Notes: generated by a model not told the origin, from the letters alone. Positions 39,589-51,207 are shown, numbered from the stretch's first letter. The stretch is DNA of 64,000 nt from Carposina sasakii (GCA_014607495.2 CP053167.1:8122001-8186000); one strand, 5' to 3'. A program made the numbers and translations.

Positions 39589-41099
39589 TCTAGAAACCAT
39601 CGACATATTATGCAATTTTTTTGCTTTTGCAAGACGACATGTGTGCTTATTCGAAGTTTAATTAAATTATAGATCTACGTATTTGCTGCAAGTATACCCT
39701 GCTATTTGTCCTTCCTTCATATCATGTCTTTTTATTACACATCTTGCAAAAGCAATGCAAAAAGCTCTGGTCGCTTATTTCGTTTAACATATTAATCAAT
39801 CAACGAATCACAAAGGAAATTACCATTTTCACGCGTTAAATATACAATTCACTATCGCGTCGCTTTGCTAGTGCGAATAACAAAGCCTACCGTCCTTATC
39901 ATTTCAGCAACAAAAAGTGCAATGCTATACATATGCCTCCTCCGACCATCCTACTTCCAACTTCAGAACCGCATGAGCGACTTCCCAACTTCATTCACCC
40001 ACCGGAATCTAGGTACCCATGCGCTGTGGTACAGCAGTCTCCAACTTGCATACAGTTGCGTAAGTTATTTTGCAGTTCGCCTCCGTAACAATGGTGTACA
40101 TGCACACAATCGATGTGAACTAGATTGGCACAAAGGTAAACAATGACATAACCTAACCACATACGTATGCAGCTACTTTTACTCGTGTGGACTTACTGTT
40201 GAACGTTTTTCATCAAGCTAATAGAAGGTGTAAGTAAGTAAGGATATCATACAACAGATGAGCATGCCGGCTGATGTCACGGTTAGGTATATCCAGAAAC
40301 TCACTTGCAGTATAAGTATGCGTAAATTTAAGTAAATCACACATAATAGAACTATCTGAGTATGTCAAGAATTTTAAATTAAAATAAAATGAGAAGATTT
40401 CTAATTTAACTTAAGACACACCTCCCTCCTGTATAGGTAGGATGGTGACTTTTTACGATCAAGATATTACAATACACAGACAATATTCGGAGGAAGTCAT
40501 TATTAGGATGCAAACATTTCATTTCAGATATCAGCCAGGGATTATAGGTATTTGCTGAAAACATTGTCGGAGGGAAATAAACCAAGACGGCATGTGTCTT
40601 GATTCTCGATATATTTAAGATTCACACAAAAATACAGTAACGGCCAACTTCAATACGAGAGATAAAAGAATCTAGGATTGTTTTAATCCTAATCTGAAAT
40701 TTTGTATGAAAAAGATTAAATCTGAGATATGCAAAAAATCTGACAAGATCAGTTATAGAAATTGGCTGTAAGTACCTATATAGGTAGATAACATGACAAT
40801 TTACATAAGCAATGCGTGGTCATTTCTGCAAGAGATTTCCCACAGCCAACAATAATAGAAAGCTAAATTATAATAATTTTCACCAATCACCAAAATATAA
40901 TGTATATTCGTGTATAATTAGTGTGCATAACCGCTATCAATGCACACGGTAAATATTGATCGTGTACAATAGGAGCTGGTGTGGAAAATCCAACAGTTAT
41001 ATACCATTTACGTGATATTCCATTTTGTGGTCGCATATTGAAACTTTAAACAGTCACTGCGGCCTCAGTCGGTAATAATAATCAATGTAGAGCGAGTAA
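39589..41099. other. Unassigned intergenic sequence
   Basis: About 1.5 kb without supported features. The 93-codon frame at 39865-40146 has no known motif. Confidence 0.4.
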
Positions 41100-41174
41100 T
41101 TTATTTCAGGTACTAGCTTTTTGCCTGTGGTTTCGCTCGCGTTAAAAAGTATTACAATACCTATAGATATAGTA

Positions 41175-41345
41175 TAAATCACGTCTCGGCAAGCATAGCG
41201 TTGGACGCCCTCCGGCCAGATGAACCGCTGACTTGACGAGGGCGGCTGGTAGAAAACGGGAGATCGAGCCTTGTAGCGTGATCTGGGGGAGGGCCTACGA
41301 GTACGTTCAACAGACTGCAATCTGCCCCGTCGTCACGACAACGTC
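41175..41345 (+). pseudogene. RTE-like LINE 3' end, degraded
   Basis: CGTGATCTGGGGGAGGGCCT, ACGAGTACGTTCAACAGACT and GCAATC match the DLGEAYVQQ(W)T ending of the other RTE tails with frameshifts. CCGTCGTCACGACAACGTCA follows in place of the usual simple tail. Preceding G+C-rich sequence at 41195-41240 may be further decayed ORF2. Confidence 0.55.
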
Positions 41346-41614
41346 ACAGACCATTGACGTAAACTTTTAAAAATGTAAATTACGTGTCTTATAATAATAT
41401 AGATAAGGGTTATAACTGGCATTTAAACAACAAAATGCCTACCTACTGTTAAGTTAACCTGTAGCTAATTACGTAAATACAATAAAAATAACTTTGCCCG
41501 GTAAACAATACTCGTAAGTACGTCATTATAGTAGGTATAAAAATAGTGGCCTGTGGTACTGCGTAAGGAAGTCTTAAAAAATTATTAACATTATTTTTAG
41601 AGTCGAATGTAGGT
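41346..41614. other. Unassigned intergenic sequence
   Basis: No supported feature. Confidence 0.35.
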
Positions 41615-41730
41615 GTTCTCTCTGATCATTTACATTAGGCCTCACAATGCTGAACGTGGCTGAAGGATCTCCCTCGTGATCCTGCAGGTTGGCAGCTTCG
41701 GTGTTATCAATACGTGTTGGTGACAAAAGT
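41615..41730 (+). repeat. Dispersed repeat family A
   Basis: TCTGATCATTTACATTAGGC, AATGCTGAACGTGGCTG and GATCCTGCAGG in the family order; the first part of the unit is missing. Confidence 0.6.
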
Positions 41731-43269
41731 TTCTTTATTTATATATTTCTGTTCTGGCTTTTAAGGAACACGTGTAAGACACACAAGGCGTATGTTAAAA
41801 CAAAACTATAGCAAATAGGTGGCCATGCCGTGATTTCTGCCTACCCCTTCCTAGGTGGGTATATGTATGTAAAAGGCTGTGTCTGATGATGAAACACATT
41901 TGTCATCAAAATAAAATATTGTTTTGTGGTCTAGCGATTTCCAAGAAAATTGGCAATCGTCATCAATCCGTTCCAATTAAGAGACAAAAAGTATACAACG
42001 ACACATATCGCAGAAATACCGTATTTCTTATTACGACTGTAATCCGAGCTGTAGGTAACTAAAACAAGTCTCCTGACTCACTGCAGAAGGAAAAACGGGA
42101 ATGCCTTTTACAGAAAAAAACATATAAATAGGGAAAAAGGGAAAAACAAACAACCTGGCGGAAATACGGATAGAAATCAATCGCTTTGTCGACTTTGTCG
42201 TTCAGTAGCAAGAAATATCAAGAAAAGAAAATAAGCGAGTCGTACGCAGGCTAGCACGAGTTCGTAATTCGAACTCGTTTGCGGTAACGTAAAGCAGCTA
42301 ACTAATCACATTATGGCGTCATGTTATAAAAGTTAGCAAACTATACTACTGAATAGTTAATTTTAACGCGGGCTAGTTCGAATTGAAAACTCACACTAAT
42401 CCGTGCAGTGGCTGCTTTTGGTGGCTAAAACCACCCAATGTGAGTTTAAATTATCTATAAGAGCAAAGTATGCTTAAGCTTGGAATAACTTTATTATTTT
42501 ATTCCTTTATATTGCATAGGCGTAAAAGTTCTCCCTGTAAACCAACAACACAAAAAGCAAGTTCCATTGCACACTCCGTTGTTAGTACCAGATTTTGTGC
42601 ACTATTTATCGACACTTCCTCGCACCGTGCCGCTGCATTCATTGTTTAAGCCGTGAACGAAGAACGAAGAGTAGGTGTCCTAACAAGCACGGTAACAGAT
42701 AACCTCATTTACTGAAAGAAAAAAGCCCGACCGCGTAAAATTTTTTATCCAGTGTAACTATACTACTCATATCAAACATACACTCTAAAACATAACCCTG
42801 CTAAAAATGCTGTCGCATTGCGTAGGAGATGACGACGGGCGAAAGGATTGCTGCAATCCGGCAAGGTTCGGAGCATTTGGTTCATAGTGCGCGTGCTGTG
42901 TCTACATTGGGTGTATTTTATCTTCTCTTTGTGTGGCTGTGACTTAAGTAACTGTCCCCAGCTTAGTCCACTGGATGGACAGAGGTTGCTGTTCTATATT
43001 ATTTATAGTATCTCCTCTCTGTGCTTCCTTGATACTTTAAGTAAGCTGCACAAATGCAGGCTTCTATCAATACCAAGGTATTTCTGTTTCCCGCGGAACA
43101 AACAGACCGTCTGTTTGTTTCAGAAGATACATATTTGCAGTACAAATTACACGAACGGCGAACGCTTTTCTATATTTATTCTGATAGAGGCGCTAGTGTC
43201 TTAATAGTTTCATTTACCTAATTGTAATTAATCAATCGCAAGTCCCTGTTAATTTGGGTTGATCCGGTT
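41731..43269. other. Unassigned intergenic sequence
   Basis: About 1.5 kb. The 118-codon frame at 42848-43204 has no domain and no codon bias that I can argue for, so it is left uncalled. Confidence 0.4.
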
Positions 43270-43380
43270 TTGAACTAGAATACATCTATCTATACGTATA
43301 GATGCAGTTCATTCTTTCGTGTATGTCATTAGAGTCGACTAAGTAACGCAAATAAAGCAATTTAAAATGGTCATTTACAT
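43270..43380 (+). repeat. Dispersed repeat family A, partial
   Basis: AGATGCAGTTCATTCTTTCG, TGTATGTCATTAGAGTCGAC and TAAGTAACGC correspond to the first half of the family. The distal half is replaced by the following foldback element. Confidence 0.55.
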
Positions 43381-43389
43381 GTCCTGCTA

Positions 43390-43702
43390 TATAAAAGAGT
43401 GTAACAAAAAGGGTATGTTAAGCGAAAAACTATGAATGTAGCCCATTACTAAGAACCTATTCCCAAAATTTAAGACTCGAAATCACATGTTTATTTTTCA
43501 AGATTGTATGAACAATCCTGACTTATTTAGGAATTCTCCTGTAAAATTAACTGTAATTATTATATATAATTATATGTATTGTAATTAACTGTAAAAATAA
43601 ACATTTGATTTTGAGTCTCAAATTTTGGGAATAGGTTCTTAGTAATGGGCTATATTCATAGCTTTTCGCTTAACATACCCTTTTTGTTACACCCTGTATA
43701 TA
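43390..43702. mobile_element. Foldback MITE, copy 1
   Basis: The arms of more than 100 bases are nearly perfect inverted repeats: GTGTAACAAAAAGGGTATGT, TAAGCGAAAAACTATGAATG, CCATTACTAAGAACCTATTC, CCAAAATTTAAGACTCGAAA on the left, with the matching complement on the right. TATA lies at both outer edges, suggesting a TA target. About 310 bp with a loop of roughly 90 bases. Non-coding; its RNA would form a long hairpin. A second copy is at 52881-53148. Confidence 0.85.
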
Positions 43703-43782
43703 CCACACTAAGACGAATAACCATGCACCAAGATACTAGGCTAGGAGATTTGTATATAAGATATTATTATATACATATAATC

Positions 43783-43915
43783 ACGCCTTTATCCCTTACG
43801 GGGTAGGCAAAGCACCAAGGACCGTAAGAACCGTGGTGCCACCTCTGACCAATTTTGAAGGTATAGTTAAGTTGTACAAGTTCGGTCGACGAATCATCCG
43901 TCAGATATGAACCGA
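43783..43915 (+). repeat. Dispersed repeat family B
   Basis: AATCACGCCTTTATCCCTTA, CGGGGTAGGCAAAGCACCAA and ACCAATTTTGAAGGTATA match the inverted copy at 4556-4735 block by block. Confidence 0.65.
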
Positions 43916-45290
43916 CCCTAACTTACTGTGTACACAACGCAACATGGCCGCCAATGACTTTGACAGATAGCTTAATAAGCCCGTCTGTAATGCGACACGT
44001 GCGACTGACACTATCATGTAATCTAATGTATCTTATTTGTACACAACTTGAGACATTTATTATTTAATAGTGGTCGCCTTGTGCTAAACAATGGTATAAT
44101 TTAATATACTTGAAGTGTATTTTGTATTTAAAAAACTTGCTTATCCACTTCTAAGTAGGTCGCCAATCCAATACCAACTTCGTCAATCCAGTTTAAAAGG
44201 AACAAATCATGACCTAAAAGGCCTAAAACCAGCATTGGTTGACTATTGCCCTACCTTCCTAATTATATTACGTACGAGATCAATATAATTGTAATATTAG
44301 CAACTGAGATTTTCAAAATGAATACCGCTTCAATACAAGCACAATGGACTCTCTAGTCTATATTCAGTTCATCTTGGGCGATGGCCGCTAGTAAAAGTGA
44401 AGGAAGCACAAAAGGATATGCGACGATTTATTTAGACTTGCGACCGCCAATGTAGACTATGAGCTTAGTTAAACCAATCACTGTAGGCGTAGCATAAGAT
44501 AAATGAGAGCGATATAATTCGCTTCAAAACATCAAATTCACAAAGTATTACCTATTTACAAGACCAGCAAGAAAGTGTATCTCGTGTTTCATGCAACCAT
44601 ACATCTTCAGTCCAGTAAAATAATTGGTATGAGGATGTGGACCTTCGCTACGCCTCGCACGGTGGCGTTACTTTCTATGCACGTTGTTAGGCTACCTCTA
44701 CATTGTCTTTCCTTTACGTTCATAAGGCTTACCGTAATACTCTATATATTAATGGTATTAGGCATGAATAGCCTGGATCAGCCATAGTTACAGCGGAAAG
44801 CTTTTTGTGCCTGTAAAAGGTTGAGGTTATAAAATATTATGAACATTGTACCTAATGATTTTGGCGTTTTTCCGGTTTATAGGTAGTCCTAATGTTTTAG
44901 TCAACATAATTATGGAGCAATCACCAAAAAAATATATATTTTTACAGATAAAATTGAACTCACAGATAGCAAATTGTACCTGAATCACAATAAAACGTAT
45001 ATCTACCTAAGGTGCTTTTCAAATTATATTAGGTACTTACTTTTTTTTAACAATCTTAAGTAGGTCTAGGTAAGTCACAAACGAGGTAGGCTATAGGTTT
45101 GAACTTACAATAAATTTAACACACAAAAACAACTTCAATCCTGCGAAATAAGATCAAAACGATCCCAGAACCGATTAAATTTAGTTCGAGCCGAGTCGTT
45201 ACAAAAAGGAGAGCGTCCCAAACATGCAGGAAGAACGAAAGGAGGTTACTTACCAAAACCTGTATACTGTGAAGTTGGTGATACACAAAT
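43916..45290. other. Unassigned intergenic sequence
   Basis: About 1.4 kb without a supported gene, RNA or complete repeat. Confidence 0.4.
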
Positions 45291-45294
45291 CCTA

Positions 45295-45535
45295 CTAATA
45301 TTATAAACGCGAAAGTTTGTGGCTATGGATGGATGGATGGATGTTACTCTTTCACGGAAAACTGCTAGAGCGAAATTAATCAAATTTGGTATGTATGGAG
45401 TTAGCTGACACCCTAAATATTAACACATAGGCTACTTTTTATCCTGGTGAAAATATTTTTATCCCGGATAATTTCGACGTTTTGATTTTTCTGCAGTCCA
45501 CGCGGATGAAATCGCGGATGTCTACTAGTAGGACA
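45295..45535 (-). repeat. Dispersed repeat with family C-like end
   Basis: It begins ACTAATATTATAAACGCGAA with a GGATGGATGGATGG run. It ends TTTATCCCGGATAATTTCGA and TTCTGCAGTCCACGCGGATG, the inverted start of family C. Related heads (ATAAATGCGAAAGTAAGTT) are at 45563 and 52050. Confidence 0.6.
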
Positions 45536-45647
45536 TACGAGTACATCCCAACTAACTAATATCATAAATGCGAAAGTAAGTTATTATGTTTGTTACCTCA
45601 TCATGCTTTATAATCTTCTCGAAATTTTTCATACATATAGTAAGCTG

Positions 45648-45848
45648 AAGTGGCAATGGGCAGGGCACATAGCCCGAAGAACTGATGGCCGATGGAGTCG
45701 GAAAGTTCTAGAATGGATACCACGTATCGGCAAACGCAGCGTGGGAAGGCCACACGCGAGGTGGACGCAGGCTGCTTCCGACCGATCGGAGTGGAGGTTG
45801 TTGGGGGAGGCCTATGTCCAAGAGTGGACTTCTCAGGGCTGTAAATGA
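45648..45848 (+). pseudogene. RTE-like LINE ORF2 C-terminal fragment with internal deletion
   Basis: KWQWAGHIARRTDGRWSRKV followed by LEWIPR, the VGRPHARWT block and then directly QAASDRSEWRLLGEAYVQEW is the C-terminal region of an RTE-type LINE protein, lacking any catalytic domain. Compared with the copy at 35043 the segment between RWT and QAA (a DLVKVAG...GWM-like stretch, about a dozen residues) is missing in frame. A TGATGATGAT tail follows the stop, as usual for this family. The opposite-strand frame here is a shadow. Confidence 0.85.
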
Positions 45849-45984
45849 TGATGATAGTTGGGTGGGTGTACGGAGAAAGACATATTTCTGTAGTCAACCA
45901 ACGCAGACGTAGTAGTGGGCAACAACTAGTAATTAATCTATATTATCAGGCGCGCACGGGTAAAGGCGAGGCGAAGACTACAAA

Positions 45985-45986
<2 letters not shown>

Positions 45987-46038
<52 letters not shown>
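45987..46038. repeat. TA dinucleotide microsatellite
   Basis: About 26 TA units. Short frames ending in alternating Tyr/Ile are produced by this run and are not genes. Confidence 0.95.
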
Positions 46039-46040
<2 letters not shown>

Positions 46041-46944
46041 TACTATAGTAATGGGTGGACGAAATTTTAGCCAGTGTTTGTTACATACTGCGCTGAGGAT
46101 GTTGGAGGTAAACTTAGATCGCATATCCTTGCTCTTCGTCCAGGGTCCCAAAAACATCACGACACGGTCGGACATTACGCCGAAAGTAATCAAAACTATC
46201 GATGGAACCAATTCCGAGCACGAGTTGTTTTCCATCCAGATTGCTTCGGGCTACAATCGGTTTTACGCGAATATATAGCTAGTTTTTCAACAAGACTGTC
46301 TTTTATAAAGGGGCTATCCCCTTTTAGCCATTTTTAAATTACCTACCTACATTAATCTCAAAAAGAAATAGATAAGCATACGTGTACTGATATAGCGGAG
46401 ATCAGTAAACGTATGCTTCATATATGCGGATATAGCTGCATTGTAATGCATTACATATCTATGGTTAGTAAATTATCAAAGATAAAACCAATTTCTCCGT
46501 GATTCCAAATAATATCAGAAGTGGAATGTACCCAAAATGAATTAATAATTATGATGACAATGGCAATTGGCATGTATACACATTGAATGTGAAACAATTA
46601 TAAACTCATTTACGTACTATAAAGCCCGATACTATAAATCCCGTATTAACAACAATTTGTGTAAAACGATAGACATACACAAAGCGAAAATACTGGAACA
46701 AAGCGATACAAGTGTAGCGATTAGTTCAGCCATTCGACATGTTTTTGTGCGCGTTTCGGAGGTTTAAAGAACATTCGAATAACAATAACCCGACCGAACG
46801 CCATCCGAATACAAATTTCGGAATAATGATTTCTGCTTGATAAACATTTGTGCGAGGAATTTTGAGTATCAGATAGAGAATATTGTTTAGTTTTAAGATA
46901 AAGATAAAGAAAATGCCAAAGGAGTATAAAAGGCGAAAACCGGC
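46039..46944. other. Unassigned sequence
   Basis: Three overlapping frames (46051-46337 forward and 45978-46235 reverse) contain no motif I know. The region is richer in G+C than its surroundings and may be transposon-derived, but I cannot support more. Confidence 0.35.
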
Positions 46945-47215
46945 GTAGGGGAAGACCCAGGAGAAGATGGAGGGACTCAATACTCAATCATTTATTGCAT
47001 TGAAAGTTAAAGATCTTAATTAATAATTTACACATAACATTTGACCCTGTTGGATACAGCAGCATGTTTTTAGTGTGGTAGGGAGTAGGACGACCTGGAT
47101 AAGATTTAGTCAGAGTGGGCTACTATAGTGGGAACAGACAAGCGTGGGCTCAAATCGGTTAGGCCTCTGCCCAGCAGTAAGACACGGTTTAGGCTATTAA
47201 AAAGATTCAGAGGAA
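46945..47215 (+). pseudogene. Degraded RTE-like LINE end, interrupted
   Basis: GGGGAAGACCCAGGAGAAGA resembles the GRPRRRW segment of an RTE tail. After an AT-rich interruption (about 46980-47080), AGGACGACCTGGATAAGATT and TAGGCCTCTGCCCAGCAGTA resemble the remaining part. It contains stops and frameshifts throughout. The interruption looks like another retroelement tail. Confidence 0.45.
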
Positions 47216-47489
47216 GATCAAAATAACTACTGTACTTGGCGCAACTATAGCCAAAATTGCAATTTGAATACAATTACAAATAATTAGGAAACGTTACTAA
47301 CTATCCCACCAGACCGACCGATCGGGCGATCGTAGAGCAAAATGATGACACTGACCTAAATCGCCCGGTGTCATGCAACGTCGTTCTGCGGAATTTGTAC
47401 GGACCCTATCTGATGGATAAAGATACCCTAAGAATCTGAGGCCCCATACATGATCTATCTATAGTAGTAACTATAGTAAACAACTAGTG
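47216..47489. other. Unassigned intergenic sequence
   Basis: No supported feature. Confidence 0.35.
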
Positions 47490-47885
47490 GACGCCCGTGA
47501 CTCCGTCAGCGTGGACTACAAAAAAAATCACGGAATGCAGAGGTCGTGGGTTCGGTTCCCATCCGGGTGAGGAATTTTTTCCATTTCTTTATTAATAAAT
47601 TTACAAAAAAAAAAAATGTCAAAATTTTCCGGGATAAAAAGTAGCCTATATGTTAAGTGGGACCTGTCACAATATACTCCTGAAAACTGCATCGAAATCA
47701 GCCGTTTCTGAGATTAGCGTGCACAAATGCACAGACAAACCGACAAACAGACAAAAATTCAAAAAATAATTCTTTTGGGTACTATTGCGTTAATAAAGGT
47801 CTCCTATAATATTTTTTCTCATATATCTTCCTTGTACAGACAGCGATCCGTTACATTTTTATTATATGTATAGAAGATATACTAA
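47490..47885 (+). repeat. Dispersed repeat family C, split by a SINE fragment
   Basis: The start GTGGACGCCCGTGACTCC and GTGGACTACAAAAAAAATCA is interrupted by the SINE piece at 47537-47606, then resumes at an A-run with ATGTCAAAATTTTCCGGGAT and GGGACCTGTCACAATATACT. It ends with TTACATTTTTATTATATGTA. Together the two parts make one copy comparable with 58935-59200. Confidence 0.75.
47537..47606 (+). repeat. tRNA-like SINE family 2, 5'-truncated
   Basis: GGTCGTGGGTTCGGTTCCCA with the B-box core and the tail GAATTTTTTCCATTTCTTTA. The A-box half is missing. It sits within the A-run of the family C copy, consistent with LINE-driven insertion. Confidence 0.75.
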
Positions 47886-48041
47886 ATACAACAGAAATAT
47901 CAGAATTAGAAAATAGGCTATAACCAATTTTCTCTCCTTATATAACCAATTCAAAACCAACAACAGCCACATAGTTTAGGTAAATCTCGATTAAAATATC
48001 TAGCATCACCTACCGCTAACTAATAAGTAGCATTATCATTC
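47886..48041. other. Unassigned short interval
   Basis: AT-rich with no recognised element. Confidence 0.3.
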
Positions 48042-48127
48042 CTATACTGGGCGCCAACCCTCCTGGCACACGCCGTCATAGAACGTTGTATGACAGCGCG
48101 TGCCAGGAGCGTTGGCGTATAGTATAG
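48042..48127. repeat. 86-bp near-perfect hairpin
   Basis: The left arm CTATACTGGGCGCCAACCCT, CCTGGCACACGCCGTCATA is matched inverted by TATGACAGCGCGTGCCAGGA, GCGTTGGCG, with outer TATAGTATAG. The arms are about 36-39 bases with several mismatches and the loop about 8 bases. The size suits a miniature foldback element; a small RNA precursor is the alternative. Confidence 0.65.
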
Positions 48128-48849
48128 TCCAAGTATAAGAAAAATAGTAGCACGTCTTATTGATTACTGACATAAAATAAAATACGTATGTATATTGAAA
48201 TATTTTACGCCCCCATGCGTAGGCGCAGCGCAGTGTGTTATCCATCTGACTCTTCCCTTCGGAAATATATAAATAAAGGTTTAGTATATGGGATACACCG
48301 AAAGATACCTGTCGCAAATGGACATCCAAGAAGCATTCGTTGCTTCTGGGGTATCTTAACGAATGGTGAACCAAGCCAAGGCGACGATAGTGGTCGAATC
48401 CCGCGTCGAGTGTACCAAGAGCTTTTCTTGGAAAAATGTGCCCCTGCACATTCTTTATGTTAATGTTAATTATTCTTTCCTTAATTTTTGGGTGGGTGTG
48501 AGATGGTATATAGGAAGGTAATTTATTTTCCTTACCATATATGCAATCATTCATGAGGCTGTGCACATGCTATGCTACAAGTCTTGTACTGTAACAAACA
48601 CGGTGTGAATAAGAGCCTCGCTTCGCGCAGGAAATGAAACCGTACGGTATAGATCGAGCGCTCGCTGTCGTTGCACGGCGGGGATTGATGTGAAGCGTAA
48701 AGGTGCTGGCTCACATAGAGCTTTCGCGTGTAACGTGGTAATAGAGTCGAGATGACTTTGGCGAATTTGGAGAACCGACCATTGCATAAATACACACAAA
48801 GCTATGTAAACACCTGCTGTAAAAGTATTAAAAGTAAAAGAGCATTTAG
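48128..48849. other. Unassigned intergenic sequence
   Basis: The frames on both strands (48042-48566, 48547-48795) lack known motifs and overlap the hairpin, so none is called. Confidence 0.4.
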
Positions 48850-48985
48850 GGGCGTTCTCTCAGGCGATGAGCTAAATATTTTTTTACATCCGACCCCGTA
48901 TGCTAGACTAGTGAAAGATCTTCTTTACGCTTCTGCTATCCCATTTTTGGTAACATAGCTGTGTGTATATTTATTTCACTCCGTT
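48850..48985 (+). repeat. Dispersed repeat family A, decayed
   Basis: GGCGTTCTCTCAGGCGATGA, TTTACATCCGACCCCGTATG, GATCTTCTTTACG and ATAGCTGTGTGTATATTTAT follow the family order with substitutions. Confidence 0.6.
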
Positions 48986-50002
48986 TCATTTCAATTCCAT
49001 TTTAGTTATAACATAAATAACAACAAAGTCGAACTTTATTATTGCATATAGAAATATTGTTGCATAATACAAATTAATTGTAAAGTACCTATGTATAGAC
49101 ATAACTTAATTACAAATTGAAGTTTAATTAGAGGGCAGTTCAGTTTTCCATATATTGAATATTACATGTAGCTCAAATTCCAATATTATAGATACATGAA
49201 CTCTAGGTACAATTTGTAGGTGTCAATGTGGAAACACCTTTAGGATCGCTATTACGGCACCCTAACAAGCTGTTGTTGAAGATACCCAATAATAACTTAC
49301 CCGTGCAGAAAACTATAGTAGGATTAGTAAGAGAACTAAGAGATAGCATTTATAAGCTGATGAATATCTGAGGCCTCATTTACGGAGACGCGGGGCGACG
49401 CGCTTCGCGTTGAGCGGCGCGGCCCGCACTAAATTTAATCATATGGCGTTGTATAAGTGCACTGGCGGCTCGTCCTAAGGAGCGCTCGTGCAGTGCACTC
49501 CCACTCTATATTTCTCTATATTTGTAACTATCTTTCAATAATTCTACTATGTTTATACAATAGTGTCTGCGCGTTCGTCTCAAGTAAGTTGTAATCTTAT
49601 GTATCGAGTGGAGCGCTAGCGATCGCGCTCCAATGAAACGTAATTTGGTACGATTCCTAGTACAGTATTCAATGAGTGCGAAAGAGACATATCGACATAG
49701 GCCGGCGCGTGAAACAGAAGATTTCGTATGAAAAATTTGCTTTATCTGGAGCGCCGCTCACATTAATTCGTGGTGTACGTATGCGGCCACTAGATGTCGC
49801 TTAGTCCGAGTTAGAACGCGATATGGTTGCCTTTAATGTGTTTTATTAGGTCATCTGAATTTTAATAAGAGTGAGGATTGCTCAAAATTTTAAAAATATG
49901 AATTCCCATCTAAAAATACCAGGAGCCGCCTCTGTATAAGTGCGTTTACTAAACGCCAGCGTTAGTGACACTGCGACGGACAGTGCTACAGTATCCCGAC
50001 AG
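48986..50002. other. Unassigned sequence with a G+C-rich patch
   Basis: 49380-49830 is notably G+C-rich (GGGGCGACGCGCTTCGCGTT, GAGCGGCGCGGCCC) and may be a degenerate transposon. No inverted ends or frames could be defined. Confidence 0.35.
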
Positions 50003-50092
50003 TGACCCGATAGCTCAGTTGGTAAGAGCAAAAGCACGGTTTGCGAGAGTTCGTGAGTTCAAATCTCACTCGGGTGAAAAAAAAATCATTTT
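50003..50092 (+). repeat. tRNA-like SINE family 2, divergent subfamily
   Basis: Acceptor-like GACCCGA, A box TAGCTCAGTTGGTAAGAGC near 50011, B box AGTTCAAATCT near 50058, and matching CTCGGGTGA, followed by an A-run. The subfamily matches the inverted copy at 62318-62460. The A-rich end instead of a trailer and a poor anticodon arm argue against an active tRNA gene. Confidence 0.75.
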
Positions 50093-50699
50093 CTTAATAA
50101 TATTTATAATCTTATCTACCTACTTAAATAAAAAAACCCGACTGCGTAAAAATTTTAACACAGTGTCACTCTTACGATTTAAACAAATCTAGTGATACCT
50201 TTCAAGATCAAATGCGACAAGCTGTTGGAGCCAAAGAAATATACATACGTTTACATAAATTATACACCAGATAAATATAATCCTCCTCAGAAGAAGATTT
50301 GCCAGAGAGCAAAGTCTGGTAGAGTTGACATTGTTGAAATTGACGTTCGGCAACAACAACCAAAATATTCTACCATAGCATTGTTGTTTACAGCCTAATC
50401 TCCAATTCAAAGTTAAAGTAGCGCGAAAAAAATGGGCCGAAATGTAAAGTAATGGCTGTTCCAACCTTGATATCTTAGAAAGTATCCGTGGATAAAAAAC
50501 GCCTTGCCCCAAGGTTCTTATATACGAGTTTGCATTATATCCTAATCTCCGTGAGACCAAATTGGATAAGTAGCTGTTAAAGTATTTTACCTAAATGATT
50601 TTATCGCTTATTGGGCAACCGTTTGGTGTATATTATGTTTTTATCTCACGCTGGATGCAATCTATTTCACGGATCACGGAAATTTGAATAACAATGCGT
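50093..50699. other. Unassigned intergenic sequence
   Basis: No supported gene; the 123-codon reverse frame at 50189-50560 has no recognised motif. Confidence 0.4.
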
Positions 50700-51207
50700 G
50701 TTTTAGGGTTCCGTACCCAAAGAGTTCCGGGAGGGACCTTATTTGTTTTGCCAATGCTGTCCGTCTGTCACGAGGCTGTATCTCACGAACCGTGATAATA
50801 CCCTGATAACCCGTCTAGCACAGTTGAAATTTTCTCAGATGATGTAATTCTGCTGCTGCTATAACAACAAATACTATGAATAAAATAAATATCTCAGGTG
50901 CTCCCATAATACAAGATATGACTTTTTTTTTGCCATTTACTTTTTTTTTTTTTTTATTTATTTCAGATTTTTAAAAGAATTACAATTAGGTTCAGGGTGC
51001 CATTAAACCGGAGGGGTTTCACTTGGCGCCCTTTATGTAACTATTAGCCTGGGACACATTTATACGTTTCACCGAATAGCTTCTATTACCGCTTTTTCTT
51101 TTTTTTTTTTATAAACACTTATCTATTTTTTTTTATAAACACTTAAATAGATAATGGTACGAAACTCTTGGTGTGCGAGTCCGACTCGCATTTGGCCGGT
51201 TTTTTTA
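50700..51207 (+). repeat. Dispersed repeat with GGTTCCGTACCC head and hairpin tail, interrupted
   Basis: It begins TTTTAGGGTTCCGTACCC and continues with GCTGTCCGTCTGTC, CACGAGGCTGTATCTCACGA, TATAACAACAAATACTATGA. After an insertion-like block (about 50941-51140) it ends ATAATGGTACGAAACTCTTG, GCGAGTCCGACTCGC and TTGGCCGGTTTTTT. I recognise this combination as a very common lepidopteran repeat. The hairpin just before the end recalls Helitron 3' ends, but no CTRR terminus is seen, so the class is open. Confidence 0.6.

Noticed and set aside
42848..43204. 118-codon forward frame with hydrophobic stretches
   Set aside because: No signal, domain, neighbouring exon or splice support; length is compatible with chance in this composition.
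45978..46235. Frames crossing the TA microsatellite
   Set aside because: The Tyr/Ile runs come from the dinucleotide repeat.
48042..48566. Reverse frame of 174 codons
   Set aside because: It overlaps the 86-bp hairpin and has no recognisable domain; judged a chance frame.
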